64,000 nucleotides of DNA from Uranotaenia lowii (Eukaryota; Arthropoda; Insecta; Diptera; Culicidae): positions 23,162,002 through 23,226,001 of the forward strand of contig NC_073693.1 in the NCBI RefSeq assembly GCF_029784155.1. Direction: 5' to 3'. The notes under the pieces are model-generated. The model was not told the origin of the DNA and did no database searches. It worked only from the letters and a program-made list of their open reading frames with translations. Shown here in pieces: positions 1 to 10,075 of the stretch; the stretch's first letter is position 1, and each line of letters opens with the position of its first letter. The position numbers and the translations under genes are program-made.

Positions 1-847
1 CACGAAACTGAATCGCTGTAAAATAAAAGTAAATCTAAATTTCAAAAAATCATAAACAGCGATTTGTTGATAGTAACAAACGGATAGCAGAAAAGTAAGG
101 TTTGGTAAAGAAATAAAAAAGTGGAAAAAGTGGCGCGTTGTTACGTCACCATTGAAGCATCAGATATCAGAATGAGGGTTGGCTTAACAGCGACACGTTA
201 TCCAAACATAGAAGAAAATTGTGCCTAGCATTTTTTTTATCCAAGATTTCATCGTTTATTACATACTTTATATGCTTGGGACCTTGCCACGATCATAAAT
301 GTTATAGGATTCAATCGCTGAAATTTGTCTGGAATATGGTTTTTCGTTAATTTTGTCGTTCATCAGAAATCACCTGTCTCATTGCCTCGCTACCGGCTAT
401 ACAGCTTATGAGCTCTGGAACTAGCAAAACAATTGTTTTTTGAGGTTAGGTTTGAATGACTCATAATTAGGCAACACTTTCAGCTTATCGGAGATTTTTT
501 TTTGGAAATTTCAGCGATCTACACTAAGTTTTTTGCTTATTCAAAATTAAAAATGCTGGTAAGAAACTCGATTTTCCTGATGACCCATAACCGCACTTGC
601 CGATCAAATGTTTCACTACAATGCTTGATTTGAACTTTGTGGACATATTTGACAGGGTTTGCATACTTTTCCACCACTCATACACAGTAAATCTTTGAGT
701 AAACAACGGTTTTGTCAGCTATCAGTTTGATAATGACGGATTTTTAAGGAAACTGTGCAAATTTTTTTTTTCTTCTTCTCTTACGTCGTGAATATCTCAA
801 AAAACGCGTAAATTTTAAATTTTGAAAAAAAAAAAATAGTCTGATAG
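1..847. other. Unannotated AT-rich stretch
   Basis: I see no convincing gene, RNA or complete mobile element here. Open frames are short, lack recognisable motifs and have no credible splice context. Homopolymer A and T runs are frequent. Confidence 0.5.
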
Positions 848-849
848 TA

Positions 850-1761
850 TGGGAGAGTGGGGAATCATGGGCCACTTTTTTTCGTTGTTCCATAACTTCT
901 TTATTATAAAAGATAAAATGAAAATAAAAAATGTTATGGTTTTCTACATTTTCAAGATATCATAAGGTTTTTTTTTTTTAAATTTTAATAAGTTATTTTC
1001 CCCAAATTCTGACTGTTTGAAAAAAAAGCTATATTTTTTGGATTTTGAAAAATGGTGGGGAATCGTGGGCCACCAAATCCAAATTGACCAAATAACATGC
1101 TAAGTTTATAAGTTGACCCAATACTGTGATTTCCTAATTCATTTCGTTATTTTAAAGCAATTTCGGGTGATGAAATAAAAAAGAGAGCTGTGTATGATCG
1201 CATGGATTCCAAAACCTGGCTCGCGAACGGTTTGGCAAAATTTCTTATATAGGATGGACAAAATATTTTCCGTAACTCTTCATTTGGCATAAGAAAACTT
1301 TACAGATAGGTAAAACGTATTTTAAGTTCTGAATGTGTTTAAAAACATAAAAATATAGGTGGTTCAAGATGTGTGGCCCACGATTCCCCACAAGCTATGA
1401 TTTTCAAATTGGTTGCGTTTGTGTAACTTATTGATGTTTCATCAAAAATTCCTTTTCCACGTGAAAGATCATGTCAAAACTAAGATCATAAGCGTATGAG
1501 CATATTTTTGTAATGCACTTTAGGTTCCCCATCGATGAAATTAGCGGGTATTTTTTTAATTATGTAAGTAAATTTTTCTAACTTCTAGCTTGATAAATAA
1601 AAGAGGCATATGATGCGTATTTCAGTCAACAACATATAGGAATATATGCTCACGCAAAGCGTCAACGATGACAGTTGGTTTGAGATTTTTATCTCAACAC
1701 ACATCTGAGATATTAAAAGTGGCCCACATTTCCCCATGGCCCACGATACCCCACTCTCCCC
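850..1761. mobile_element. Non-autonomous TIR element (MITE-like), TA target
   Basis: The left end reads TGGGAGAGTGGGGAATCATG. The right end, read on the other strand, begins GGGGAGAGTGGGGTATCGTG. The element is flanked by TA at 848-849 and 1762-1763, which fits a Tc1/mariner-type target. The motif GGGGAATCGTGGGCCAC recurs inside in direct form (about 1055-1072) and in inverted form (about 1375-1392), and the right end carries the motif twice. There is no transposase ORF, so it must have been moved in trans. The superfamily is inferred from the TA target only. Confidence 0.7.
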
Positions 1762-1763
1762 TA

Positions 1764-3830
1764 CTTTTCACAGGCAGCAAAATTCTGTCAAAATTTTGAA
1801 TGTTCGATGTAATAGTAAATGAGCTACTAGCAAAAGAAAGTGTTCCATTTCTAAAAGGTTTGGATTGAAATATTTTGAATGCAGCTGTAGGTAATTTTCA
1901 ATGTGCTGAATAATAATATCAGGTGAAGTTTTTGAATAAAAAATTGCTGTATCATCAGCGAATAAACGTACTGACATATAAGAGAAAAAGTAATGGCACG
2001 ATATTACTCCCTTGTGGTACACCGATATCAATATTTCTTAATTCTATTCTATTCTATTCTAATTAGTTTATTTATAGAGGATTTTAATCAACATGGTCAT
2101 TCGTCCTCTTATTTCTTAATTCGCTTCTTGTATTTTCAATAGCCACAAACTGCTTGCGACCTTCTTATAGTAGCTACGAAGGATATTATTAGCTGCTCCT
2201 CTTATCCCGTATTTATACAATTTGGACAATAATATTCCGTGATTTAGAGTGTCGAAGGGTTTTTCGAGATCCAAAAATAATGCCTCAACAATATTTTTTG
2301 ACTCTATTTAACATATGATGGAGTTAACAAATTCTGACATGGCAATTTGAGTGTTCGAAGAAAGTCTACAATTCTATTAACAAGAAACTTCTCAAACACT
2401 TTACTAAAAATGCTTAAGGTTGAGATAGGACGATAGTTCCTGACGTCAAGCGAATCGCCAGTCTTAAAAGCAGGGATAACTTTTGCAATTTTTAAACAGT
2501 TTGAGAAATCTCCTGACTCCAAAATTTGATTAAAATATTCTGTGAGTATGTACGAGAATGTATCATAGTTATTTTTCAGGACATTAATAACTAGGGAAAT
2601 CATCTGGTCCTTTTTTATTTTTAAGTGAAAAAATCACTAGTCGAACCTCGCTTACATTAGCTGACCGTACGAAAATTGTATTTTCTACCTGTTTGATTTG
2701 ATACAAATGATTATTCTCAGTATCTATTAGACTCTCTTCAGCCTGGTTCTTTCAAATTGTGGGAAAGTGTTTGTTAAATTTCTCACAAATCTGTGTACTA
2801 ATGGTTATAACACCTCTTTCATCTAAAAGGTTGTTGAATCTCAACTATATTGGTCTATGGACGAACGTCACACAACATTGTGTACAACTCGGTAAAGCGT
2901 TTGCTTGTTTTGTATAGCTTAAGTGATGCCAGTTGTATGATAAATTTCAAGTTGTAATCAAAATTAGAGCGGGAAAAATTGTAATGTTTAATGAATGTTC
3001 AATAAACGATCTCTTTTACTGTTAACAGTCCCTAAGTAAAGTTCTGGTTTCTGCACATCCGAAAATCGGTCCGACACAAAACAAAGGTTAATTGAGGAAG
3101 TCGTTTTAAATTTACCTAAGAGCGTGTTTATGTTTTTCCAAAGCTTAGATTGCGGAAAATTATTTCATAAGAGCTCGTAATAGAGCCTTTTACATTCTTG
3201 TTTTTTCGAACTCAATTTTTTATTTATATAAATTAACATCTCTTTTAAATTGATATCATTTGGATGCTTTTTTGATCGTTTCAAATAATTCTCTGTTATT
3301 TTGAAAAGTGTCCAAAGGTCAAATGTCATCCATGGACAGCAATTTCCTTTAAGTTTCACCCTTTTATTGAGTGTTCGAGTAGAAATTTTCACAAAGCGAT
3401 GTTCATTTCTCGTAGGCCTTCATCAACATTTTCTGGTAGTTGAACATTGTTTAAATAATTCACAAATAAACTGTTTACTTTAGCGTTGTCAACTATCTCT
3501 TTTCTAAGAATTGTTACGTTTTCATCACCTAATGAATTGAAGGATGTGAGTATTTGTAAATGATCACTAACATCAGAAAAAATTGTATCATTTTTAAATC
3601 GATCTAAGTCGACTTGCTTCGATATTACGTGATCTAGAATATTCCAAGTTGTTGGCCTAATAGGAAAGGTGTTTTTACAAGCGTATCCAAAAGATTCTAA
3701 AATAGATCTAAATTTTGCTACGATATTCAGGTTAACAGATTCACAGGAACGTTTAAGTTACCTACAATAAAGCAGGAGTGATTAATTATCAGCAAAAGTT
3801 GCTAGAAGAGATTCAATTTGAACACAAAAA
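1764..3830 (-). pseudogene. Decayed Jockey-like non-LTR retrotransposon (endonuclease + reverse transcriptase)
   Basis: Read on the minus strand the order is endonuclease end, linker, reverse transcriptase. Around 3400-3720 an open stretch includes TWNILDHVI and VSDHLQILTSF, matching the C-terminal DH and SDH motifs of AP endonucleases in LINEs. At 2304-2603 the RT fingers motif VIPAFKTGDSLDVRNYRPIS is clear. At about 1790-2000 the RT catalytic box is RLFADDTAIF. These blocks lie in different frames with stops between them, so the copy is dead. A 65-bp insertion at 2045-2109 splits the RT. The clade is inferred from the RT style; Jockey or CR1 are both possible. Confidence 0.75.
2045..2109 (-). 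mobile_element. 5'-truncated LINE 3' end with (TAGAA)n tail
   Basis: A 65-bp insertion is bounded by perfect 13-bp duplications TATTTCTTAATTC at 2032-2044 and 2110-2122. Read on the minus strand it is a short 3' UTR end followed by a pentamer tail of TAGAA units. The same 3' end and tail occur at 28258-28352. Long target duplications plus a simple-repeat tail indicate LINE-type retrotransposition of an extremely truncated copy. Confidence 0.8.
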
Positions 3831-4215
3831 ATGTTAAACGAGAATGCAGGGGGTCTATATACGCCATGAATACAAATTACTTGACCACTAGACTGCCCCA
3901 AATTTGTATGGGAAATTCAAAACCTGTGAAATGTTATGCGCTGCAGGCTAAAATTGATCCTAGGCCTAGTACAAGATCTCATGCCAAATTTGGGCCAGAT
4001 CGGATCACGGGAAGGGGTCGCTCAACGAGCCTGAAGTTTGTATGGGATTTTGAGACATTTTGTTCGGGAGAAACATGAAAAACCAGTTTTTCATCAATAA
4101 CTTTGGTTCCAGTCGGCCGATTTCTTTCAAAAACGGGTTTTCTTAAAGCCTAAATTATGAAAAACATTTCATCCGAAGACTGCATATCGATAAGAGTTAA
4201 GACAAAAAAGTTATT
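3831..4215. other. Repeat-like stretch without a gene
   Basis: An 86-codon frame at 3818-4078 shows no recognised motif. The segment abuts the foldback at 4216-4350 and may be the body of one element, but I could not define its outer ends. Confidence 0.3.
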
Positions 4216-4350
4216 AGGCTTCCAAAATGGGCTAACTTTTTTAAGGATGGTATTCATCACAGTAAATGAGTCGGGGCGGTCGAACTTATTGACGCCTCAT
4301 TAGCAGTGATGAATACCACCGTAAAAAAAGTTAGCCCATTTTGGAAGCCT
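4216..4350. repeat. Foldback / long inverted repeat
   Basis: The arms at 4216-4260 and 4306-4350 are near-perfect inverted copies. The left arm begins AGGCTTCCAAAATGGGCTAA and the right arm ends with its complement. The 45-bp spacer is itself partly palindromic (AATGAG against CTCATT). The DNA or its transcript could fold into a hairpin of about 55 bp. No target duplication was identified. Confidence 0.85.
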
Positions 4351-5004
4351 AAGATCGAGATTTCTCGAAGTCTTCATTGACCGTTTTTCAAAGTATTTTT
4401 TCGGAAGAAATTTAGGCCGGAACAAATTTCAAATCCTTCTTTTGTCACTCGGAGTTGCAATAAATTGCACGTAAGCTTGTACGCAACAAAATTGCATACT
4501 ATATCGTTGCACAAAACCTATAAATCAAGTAATTTTTTATCGAATAATTCAATCAAATCAAGAAAACAAAAGGTGAAATAACTCACATCTTCTTAAATTT
4601 GTTTTTAGGCCATTTTTTTTTTGTCTTTCAGATATTGGAATTTTTGACGTAGAATTACGTCTTACGGCAAAACTATAGGGGGGCAAATTGAAATTCGCGA
4701 ACGAATCTCGCGTCACGAAAAACGCCGCTTTACCAGACATCTTTTCCGTACATCATTTTGGGTCAGCTATGTGTTGATAAACCAATACTAATAAAACACA
4801 AATACAAATTGGTGCGCAAAACACCCGAGCGAAAAAACCCCGACAGTCGACCCAAACTGCACTAGATGCGAAGTTATAAAAGGGCAAGGATTGCGCCGTC
4901 TCGGTTTCATTAAATTATTGGCCACTCTCCCCGGTGGTCGGATGGAGCGACCAAAAATTATGTGTGTGCTGCTGATTGCTTCCCTAGAGTAGTTGGTGTA
5001 CCTA
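4351..5004. other. Intergenic, possible TATA-like site
   Basis: No gene was recognised. A TATAAAAGG box sits near 4876, followed about 30 bp later by a pyrimidine-rich initiator-like stretch. The only ATG just downstream opens a frame of about ten codons. This could be a decayed LTR or a chance match. Confidence 0.3.
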
Positions 5005-5575
5005 CAATGCCGGCCAAAAGTTTGGAAACAATTTTCGATGGCCCTATCTCACCAAATCTATGATACATTGCATATCTTTTCTTCATATGTTATTGACAAA
5101 AAATATATATTAAGCCCAACAGATTCGCAAGAACTCGTAAGATGACAGTGCTTAAGGCGAAAAAAATTCCAGGATTTTTTTTTAAATCTTGGGAAAAGTG
5201 ATCGGGAAATAATCAATCTTCACTTGAAGTATTCATGAAGCAGATGGTCATGAGTATTCGACACATGCTAACTCGTCGCAATTACATTAACTCCAAAAAG
5301 TTTGTTATATTTGCCCATTTTTTATGTGAATAGATTCTAGGAAATGTTCTCTATCAAAGGGCATAAAGTTTCCATAAGAGGAAAGATTACGTTAAAACAA
5401 CAAAAATTTCAACAGAACATTAAAAGTTTCGGATGTTTATGTCCATCAGTGTTAGTAGCTATTTTGAAAATTTGAAGCACAATGCAATCTATTGCTCAAA
5501 ATTTAACAAATGTGTTTTGATAAGTATGTTTTCATGTTTTAAAAAGGGGTGATCCCATACTTTTGGCCGGCAGTG
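5005..5575. mobile_element. Tc1-like MITE
   Basis: The left end is CAATGCCGGCCAAAAGTTTG and the right end on the opposite strand is CACTGCCGGCCAAAAGTATG. TA flanks are at 5003-5004 and 5576-5577. The length is 571 bp with no transposase frame. GCCGGCCAAAAGT termini with a TA target fit a Tc1-like family; the autonomous partner is not in this window. Confidence 0.75.
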
Positions 5576-5577
5576 TA

Positions 5578-6458
5578 CTTTAAATTGATCCGGATGAAAA
5601 ACCAATGGATCAAAGCAAGCTTTGTTTGTCGATACTCGCACGTGTGCTCCATCCTTTTTCGTTATTATGCTTTGAACTTTTCCTTCATTTGGCGTGCGCT
5701 TAGATATTTTCGGCATATAAAATAAAAATTTGAGCGAATTCGGTTAGTTGCTCAGCAATTTATGAACTAAACACATGCAAGTTCAACTAGGACTTGGCTT
5801 GCTTAGAGAGTCGGCGCTGGAGCTGGTGCTTATTTGGTTTACATGTTGCAGTGTTAAGAGGTTAGGACTGACTAGAAATGACACTGGCTATAACAAGAAA
5901 AAATATATAAGTGAAAATTCAACAAATTTATTAAGTTTTTGTGAAATTGAAAAAAATGCCGTAATTCTACGTAAACCTTGTGGTTGTGTCTAATATACAA
6001 CCTCTTAAACTTTTTTTATCAAAATTTACATAAATTACCTCAAACTTTATGTATTTCCCCCTTCGGAATTTTCGAAAATTTGGAAGGGGGGGGGGGGGGG
6101 GGGGGGGGTGACAAAAGAAGAAATTGATATTTGTTCCAGCCTTATTCAATTCAATAAATTTTCCGCGTTAATTGAAATGCATTCAAGCTGGAGTTTTGGC
6201 CTCGAATTTTTTATTTGGCATATTGTAAGGAAGATCAATTTAAGACTGATATTTATGGTACATAAGTGAATGTGTATTGACCTTTCCAGATGTTTATTAG
6301 AAATTTATGTACTCCATTATGTGTTATGAGCCTACTGGGTTGAATAATTTTACTAAATCAAAGCAATCGGAAGATTCGGAAGCGTCCGAAAGCGTCTTCA
6401 ATTGATACAATCGAAAACGCTCAGTGAAGAAGAAAGCAAGTTGCTATCGATATACCGT
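5578..6458. other. Intergenic, unassigned
   Basis: A minus frame beginning MPKISKRTPNEGKVQ starts at 5716 and runs into the neighbouring MITE. It looks codon-like over about 45 residues, but I do not recognise it; it may be the amino end of a transposase or a lost host exon. Nothing else is supported apart from a 23-base G run at 6086-6108. Confidence 0.35.
6086..6108 (+). repeat. Poly(G) tract of 23
   Basis: An uninterrupted run of 23 G residues in otherwise AT-rich DNA. Its length is likely polymorphic or error-prone in sequencing. Confidence 0.95.
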
Positions 6459-6630
6459 AGTAGTAGTAAAATAACATTTTATTTCTCTGATTTTATGGTT
6501 ATACATTTGATTCAACATAGTTGTTGATCAGCCTAATAAGCTCTACAATCATGGATCTTCTTCAAGTTTCGTTTGATTCAATTAGTTTACATTTTAGAGT
6601 ACAAATCATTTTCACTTTTAGTGAGTTATT

Positions 6631-9600
6631 ATTTTATTTTTTTTATTTACATAGTATACCGTCTCACGACATAACTTGACGAACATAATTCCTATAATTC
6701 ACTCGGTCCATGGCAACCGTTCTCCAATTCCTCGGGCACCCCACGCTCGCCAGATCACGCTCCACTTGGTCTAACCACCTCGCTCGTTGCGCCCCCGCTC
6801 GTCTTGTTCCTACCGGATTCGTAGCGAACACCTGTTTTGCAGGACAGTCGTCCGGCATTCTCGCAACATGTCCCGCCCAGCGTATCCGGCCAGCCTTCAC
6901 AACCTTCTGGATACTGGGTTCGCCGTAGAGGCGCGCGAGCTCGTGGTTCATCCTTCGCCTCCACACTCCGTTCTCCTGTACGCCGCCAAAGATGGTTCTT
7001 AACACTCGTCGCTCGAATACTCCGAGTGTACGCAGGTCCTCCTCGAGCAATATCCATGTCTCGTGCCCGTAGAAAACAACCGGTCTAATGAGCGTCATAT
7101 ACAGGTTACACTTCGTGCGAGGGCTAAGTCTTCTCGACCGCAGTTGCTTGTGGAGTCCATAGTAGGCACGACTTCCGCTGATAATTCGCCTCCGGATCTC
7201 ACGGCTGGTGTCATTGTCTGCGGTCACCAGTGAGCCGAGATAGACAAAGTCTTCGACTATCTCCAGCTCGTCGCCGTCGATCGTGACCTTGTTATTACTG
7301 GACAAGCGGGTTCGGTCGGTCTCGGATCCGCAGGCCAGCATGTACTTCGTCTTGGACGTATTAATCATCAACCCAATCCTTCCTGCTTCGCGTTTCAGTT
7401 TGCGGTAGATCTCTTCCACCGCCGCAGATGATCTGCCGACTATATCAATGTCATCGGCAAAGCAGATAAGTTGACTGGATCTGTTGAAAATCGTGCCCCG
7501 CATTTCGCCCACCGCTCGTCGAATAACACCTTCTAGCGCCACGTTGAACATCATGCAGGATAGACCATCACCTTGTCGAAGCCCCCTGCGCGATTCGAAT
7601 GAACTCGACAATTCACCCGAAATCCGCACACAGCACTGCGTTCCATCCATCGTCGCCTTGATCAGTCTGATCAGCTTCCCGGAAAAGCCGTTCTCGTCCA
7701 TGATTTTCCATAGCTCGTTACGGTCGATCGTGTCGTATGCGGCTTTGAAGTCGATGAATAGATGATGCGTAGGGACTTGGTGTTCACGGCATTTTTGGAG
7801 GATTTGCCGCAATGTGAATATCTGGTCCGTCGTAGACCGTCCCTCCATGAAGCCGGCCTGATGACTTCCCACGAATCTGTTTGCTTGTGGCGTTAGGCGG
7901 CGGAGTAGGATTCGGGACAACACTTTGTAGGCGGCATTGAGGACAGTGATCGCTCGGTAGTTCTCACAGTCCAATTTGTCGCCCTTCTTGTAGATGGGGC
8001 ATATTACCCCCTCCTTCCACTCCTCCGGTAGCTGTTCTATGTCCCAGATCCGGATTATCAACCGATGTAGGCAATTGGCCAACCTGTCCGGGCCCATTTT
8101 GATGAGTTCAGCTGCGATGCCATCCTTCCCAGCCGACTTGTTTCTATTCAGCTGGCGAATGGCTTCCTTAACTTCACTCATCGTTGGGAGTGGCTCCTCT
8201 TCGTCGTTGGCTACGCCGGCGATGTACCTTCCCCCACCGTCTTGATCTCCTGCATGTGCGCCGTTCAGGTGTTCATCGAAGTGCTGCTTCCACCTTTTGA
8301 TCACCTCACGATTGTCCGTCAGGATACCCCCGTCCTTATCCCGGCACATTTCGGCTTGCGGCACGAAGCCTTTGCGGGATGCGTTGAGTTTCTGATAGAA
8401 CTTTCGTGTTTCTTGGGAACGATGCAGCTGCTCCAGCTCCTGGAGCTCCTCCTCCTCCAGGCGGCGCTTTTTCTCCTGGAAAAGTCGGACTCGCTGCCTC
8501 TTCCGCTGTCGGTGATTTTCCACATTTCGACGGGTGCCTCTTTGCACTACTGCCGCCCGCGCGGCATTTTCTTCGTCCATCACCCTCCTACACTCCTCGT
8601 CGAACCAGTCGTTCCGTCGAGATCGCTCCACATAACCGATGACGTTCTCCGCCGCACTGTTGATGGCTGTTTTGATGGTATCCCAACAGTCCTCGAGAGG
8701 GGCTTCGTCAAGCTCGCCCTCTGCCGGCAGCGCTGCTTCGACCGATTGCGCGTAGTCTGCCGCGACCTCAGGTTGCTTCAGTCGCGCGATGTTTAACCGA
8801 GGCGGGCGCCGGTTTCGCTTGTTGTTCACTACGGAGAGTTTTGGGCGCATCTTCACCATCACCAGATAATGGTCCGACTCGATGTTGGCGCCCCGACAGG
8901 ATCTGACGTCGATGATGTCCGAAAAGTGCCGGCTGTCGATCAAAACGTGGTCGATCTGTGATTGCGTTTGGTACGGTGATCTCCAGGTGTACTTGTGTGG
9001 GAGGCGGTGCTGAAAAAAGGTACTACGTACGGCCATTCGTTTGGAGGCGGCGAAATCAATAAGTCTGAGGCCGTTTTCGTTGGTCAGCTGGTGCGCGCTG
9101 AACCTTCCAATTGTCGGTTTAAATTCCTCCTCCTGGCCGACCTGAGCATTGAAATCCCCGATGACGATCTTGATATCATGTTTTGGGCAACGGTCGTATT
9201 CACGCTCCAGCTGCGCGTAGAATTCGTCTTTGTCGTCACCGGTACTTCCGAGGTGAGGGCTGTGCGCGTTGATGATGCTGATGTTGAAGAACCGGCCCTT
9301 GATTCTCAACCGGCACATTCGTGAGTTGATCGGCCACCACCCGATCACGCGCTTTTGCATCTTTCCCATCACTATAAAAGCTGTTCCAAGCTCGTGTGTG
9401 TTGCCGCAGCTCTGGTAGATGGCACGACCATCTGGATACGTTCGTACCGTGGAGCCCTTCCAGCATACCTCCTGCAGCGCTACGATGTCGAATTTGCGGC
9501 TCTTCAATTCGTTGGAGAGCACGTGGGTACTACCCACAAAATTTAGAGATCGGCAGTTCCATGTTCCAAGTTTCCAATCGCTAGTCCCTTTTCGTCGCGT

Positions 9601-9999
9601 GGGTCTTTGCCGATTTCCATCCGAAATTTGTTGTTCGTTATTCGTTGCTTATGTTTTTTAGTAGTCACAGGCTCGCAAGGCCCGCAGCTAACCCCACTAT
9701 CTCGCAGGAGGACCGTCGTGATGTTGCTGTTTTGGGTCCCGAACACCACCAGGACGTTGTTGCACTCCGCACGCCGCCCCTAACATGGAGAACAGACGCG
9801 TACGAAGCCCCCTAACTCATTCTGCATGCGACCAAAGCATCCACCGGGGTTGGGTACCCGATCTCCGCTAAGGTTGCTCGCACCCCAGCTAGTACCACGG
9901 GGAGGTAGAGAATCGGAGTTGCAGACAAGAGGTGATATGACCACTACCCGAGGGTTGGGTGTATGGGGTCTCGAGTTGCACATTGTCCACTTCACTAGC
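6631..9999 (-). mobile_element. Full-length RTE-clade LINE with 18-bp target duplication
   Basis: The element is bounded by perfect 18-bp copies of CACTTTTAGTGAGTTATT at 6613-6630 and 10000-10017. It has a 5' UTR of about 350-450 bp, a single endonuclease-RT frame, a very short 3' UTR and an A-rich tail. It sits in the 3' UTR of a Jockey-like LINE. The intact frame and perfect target duplication point to a young, possibly active copy. A truncated copy of the same family is at 30150-30966. Confidence 0.9.
6664..9537 (-). CDS. RTE-type endonuclease / reverse transcriptase polyprotein
   Basis: The protein nicks target DNA and reverse-transcribes its own RNA at the nick. It has an AP-endonuclease domain (about residues 1-235; motifs IVALQEVCW, IVIGDFNAQVG, SQIDHVLID and a final ESDHYLV), a basic linker, then an RT domain (about 450-720; YRAITVLNAAYK, HHLFIDFKAAYDTI, RRGLRQGD, catalytic CFADDIDIV). 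The C-terminal region has the WAGHVARM motif common in RTE-clade proteins. The first codon of this interval is GTG. The frame stays open upstream to about 9650 and includes the endonuclease start motif GTWNCRSLNF, so the true protein begins further 5'. No ATG is visible in that extension, so the initiation codon is uncertain. The frame is uninterrupted over 957 residues. Confidence 0.92.
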   Translation of the reverse strand: MGSTHVLSNELKSRKFDIVALQEVCWKGSTVRTYPDGRAIYQSCGNTHELGTAFIVMGKMQKRVIGWWPINSRMCRLRIKGRFFNISIINAHSPHLGSTGDDKDEFYAQLEREYDRCPKHDIKIVIGDFNAQVGQEEEFKPTIGRFSAHQLTNENGLRLIDFAASKRMAVRSTFFQHRLPHKYTWRSPYQTQSQIDHVLIDSRHFSDIIDVRSCRGANIESDHYLVMVKMRPKLSVVNNKRNRRPPRLNIARLKQPEVAADYAQSVEAALPAEGELDEAPLEDCWDTIKTAINSAAENVIGYVERSRRNDWFDEECRRVMDEENAARAAVVQRGTRRNVENHRQRKRQRVRLFQEKKRRLEEEELQELEQLHRSQETRKFYQKLNASRKGFVPQAEMCRDKDGGILTDNREVIKRWKQHFDEHLNGAHAGDQDGGGRYIAGVANDEEEPLPTMSEVKEAIRQLNRNKSAGKDGIAAELIKMGPDRLANCLHRLIIRIWDIEQLPEEWKEGVICPIYKKGDKLDCENYRAITVLNAAYKVLSRILLRRLTPQANRFVGSHQAGFMEGRSTTDQIFTLRQILQKCREHQVPTHHLFIDFKAAYDTIDRNELWKIMDENGFSGKLIRLIKATMDGTQCCVRISGELSSSFESRRGLRQGDGLSCMMFNVALEGVIRRAVGEMRGTIFNRSSQLICFADDIDIVGRSSAAVEEIYRKLKREAGRIGLMINTSKTKYMLACGSETDRTRLSSNNKVTIDGDELEIVEDFVYLGSLVTADNDTSREIRRRIISGSRAYYGLHKQLRSRRLSPRTKCNLYMTLIRPVVFYGHETWILLEEDLRTLGVFERRVLRTIFGGVQENGVWRRRMNHELARLYGEPSIQKVVKAGRIRWAGHVARMPDDCPAKQVFATNPVGTRRAGAQRARWLDQVERDLASVGCPRNWRTVAMDRVNYRNYVRQVMS

Positions 10000-10075
10000 C
10001 ACTTTTAGTGAGTTATTGGTTTTAAATAGGAAAAATAATTTAATAACCTACCTAACTAATAATACATTTGATAAC

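Noticed and set aside
4870..4960. TATA box with initiator as a host promoter
   Set aside because: No downstream ORF of useful size or splice donor; kept only as a note.
8242..8796. 184-codon plus-strand ORF
   Set aside because: Shadow of the RTE protein encoded on the minus strand.
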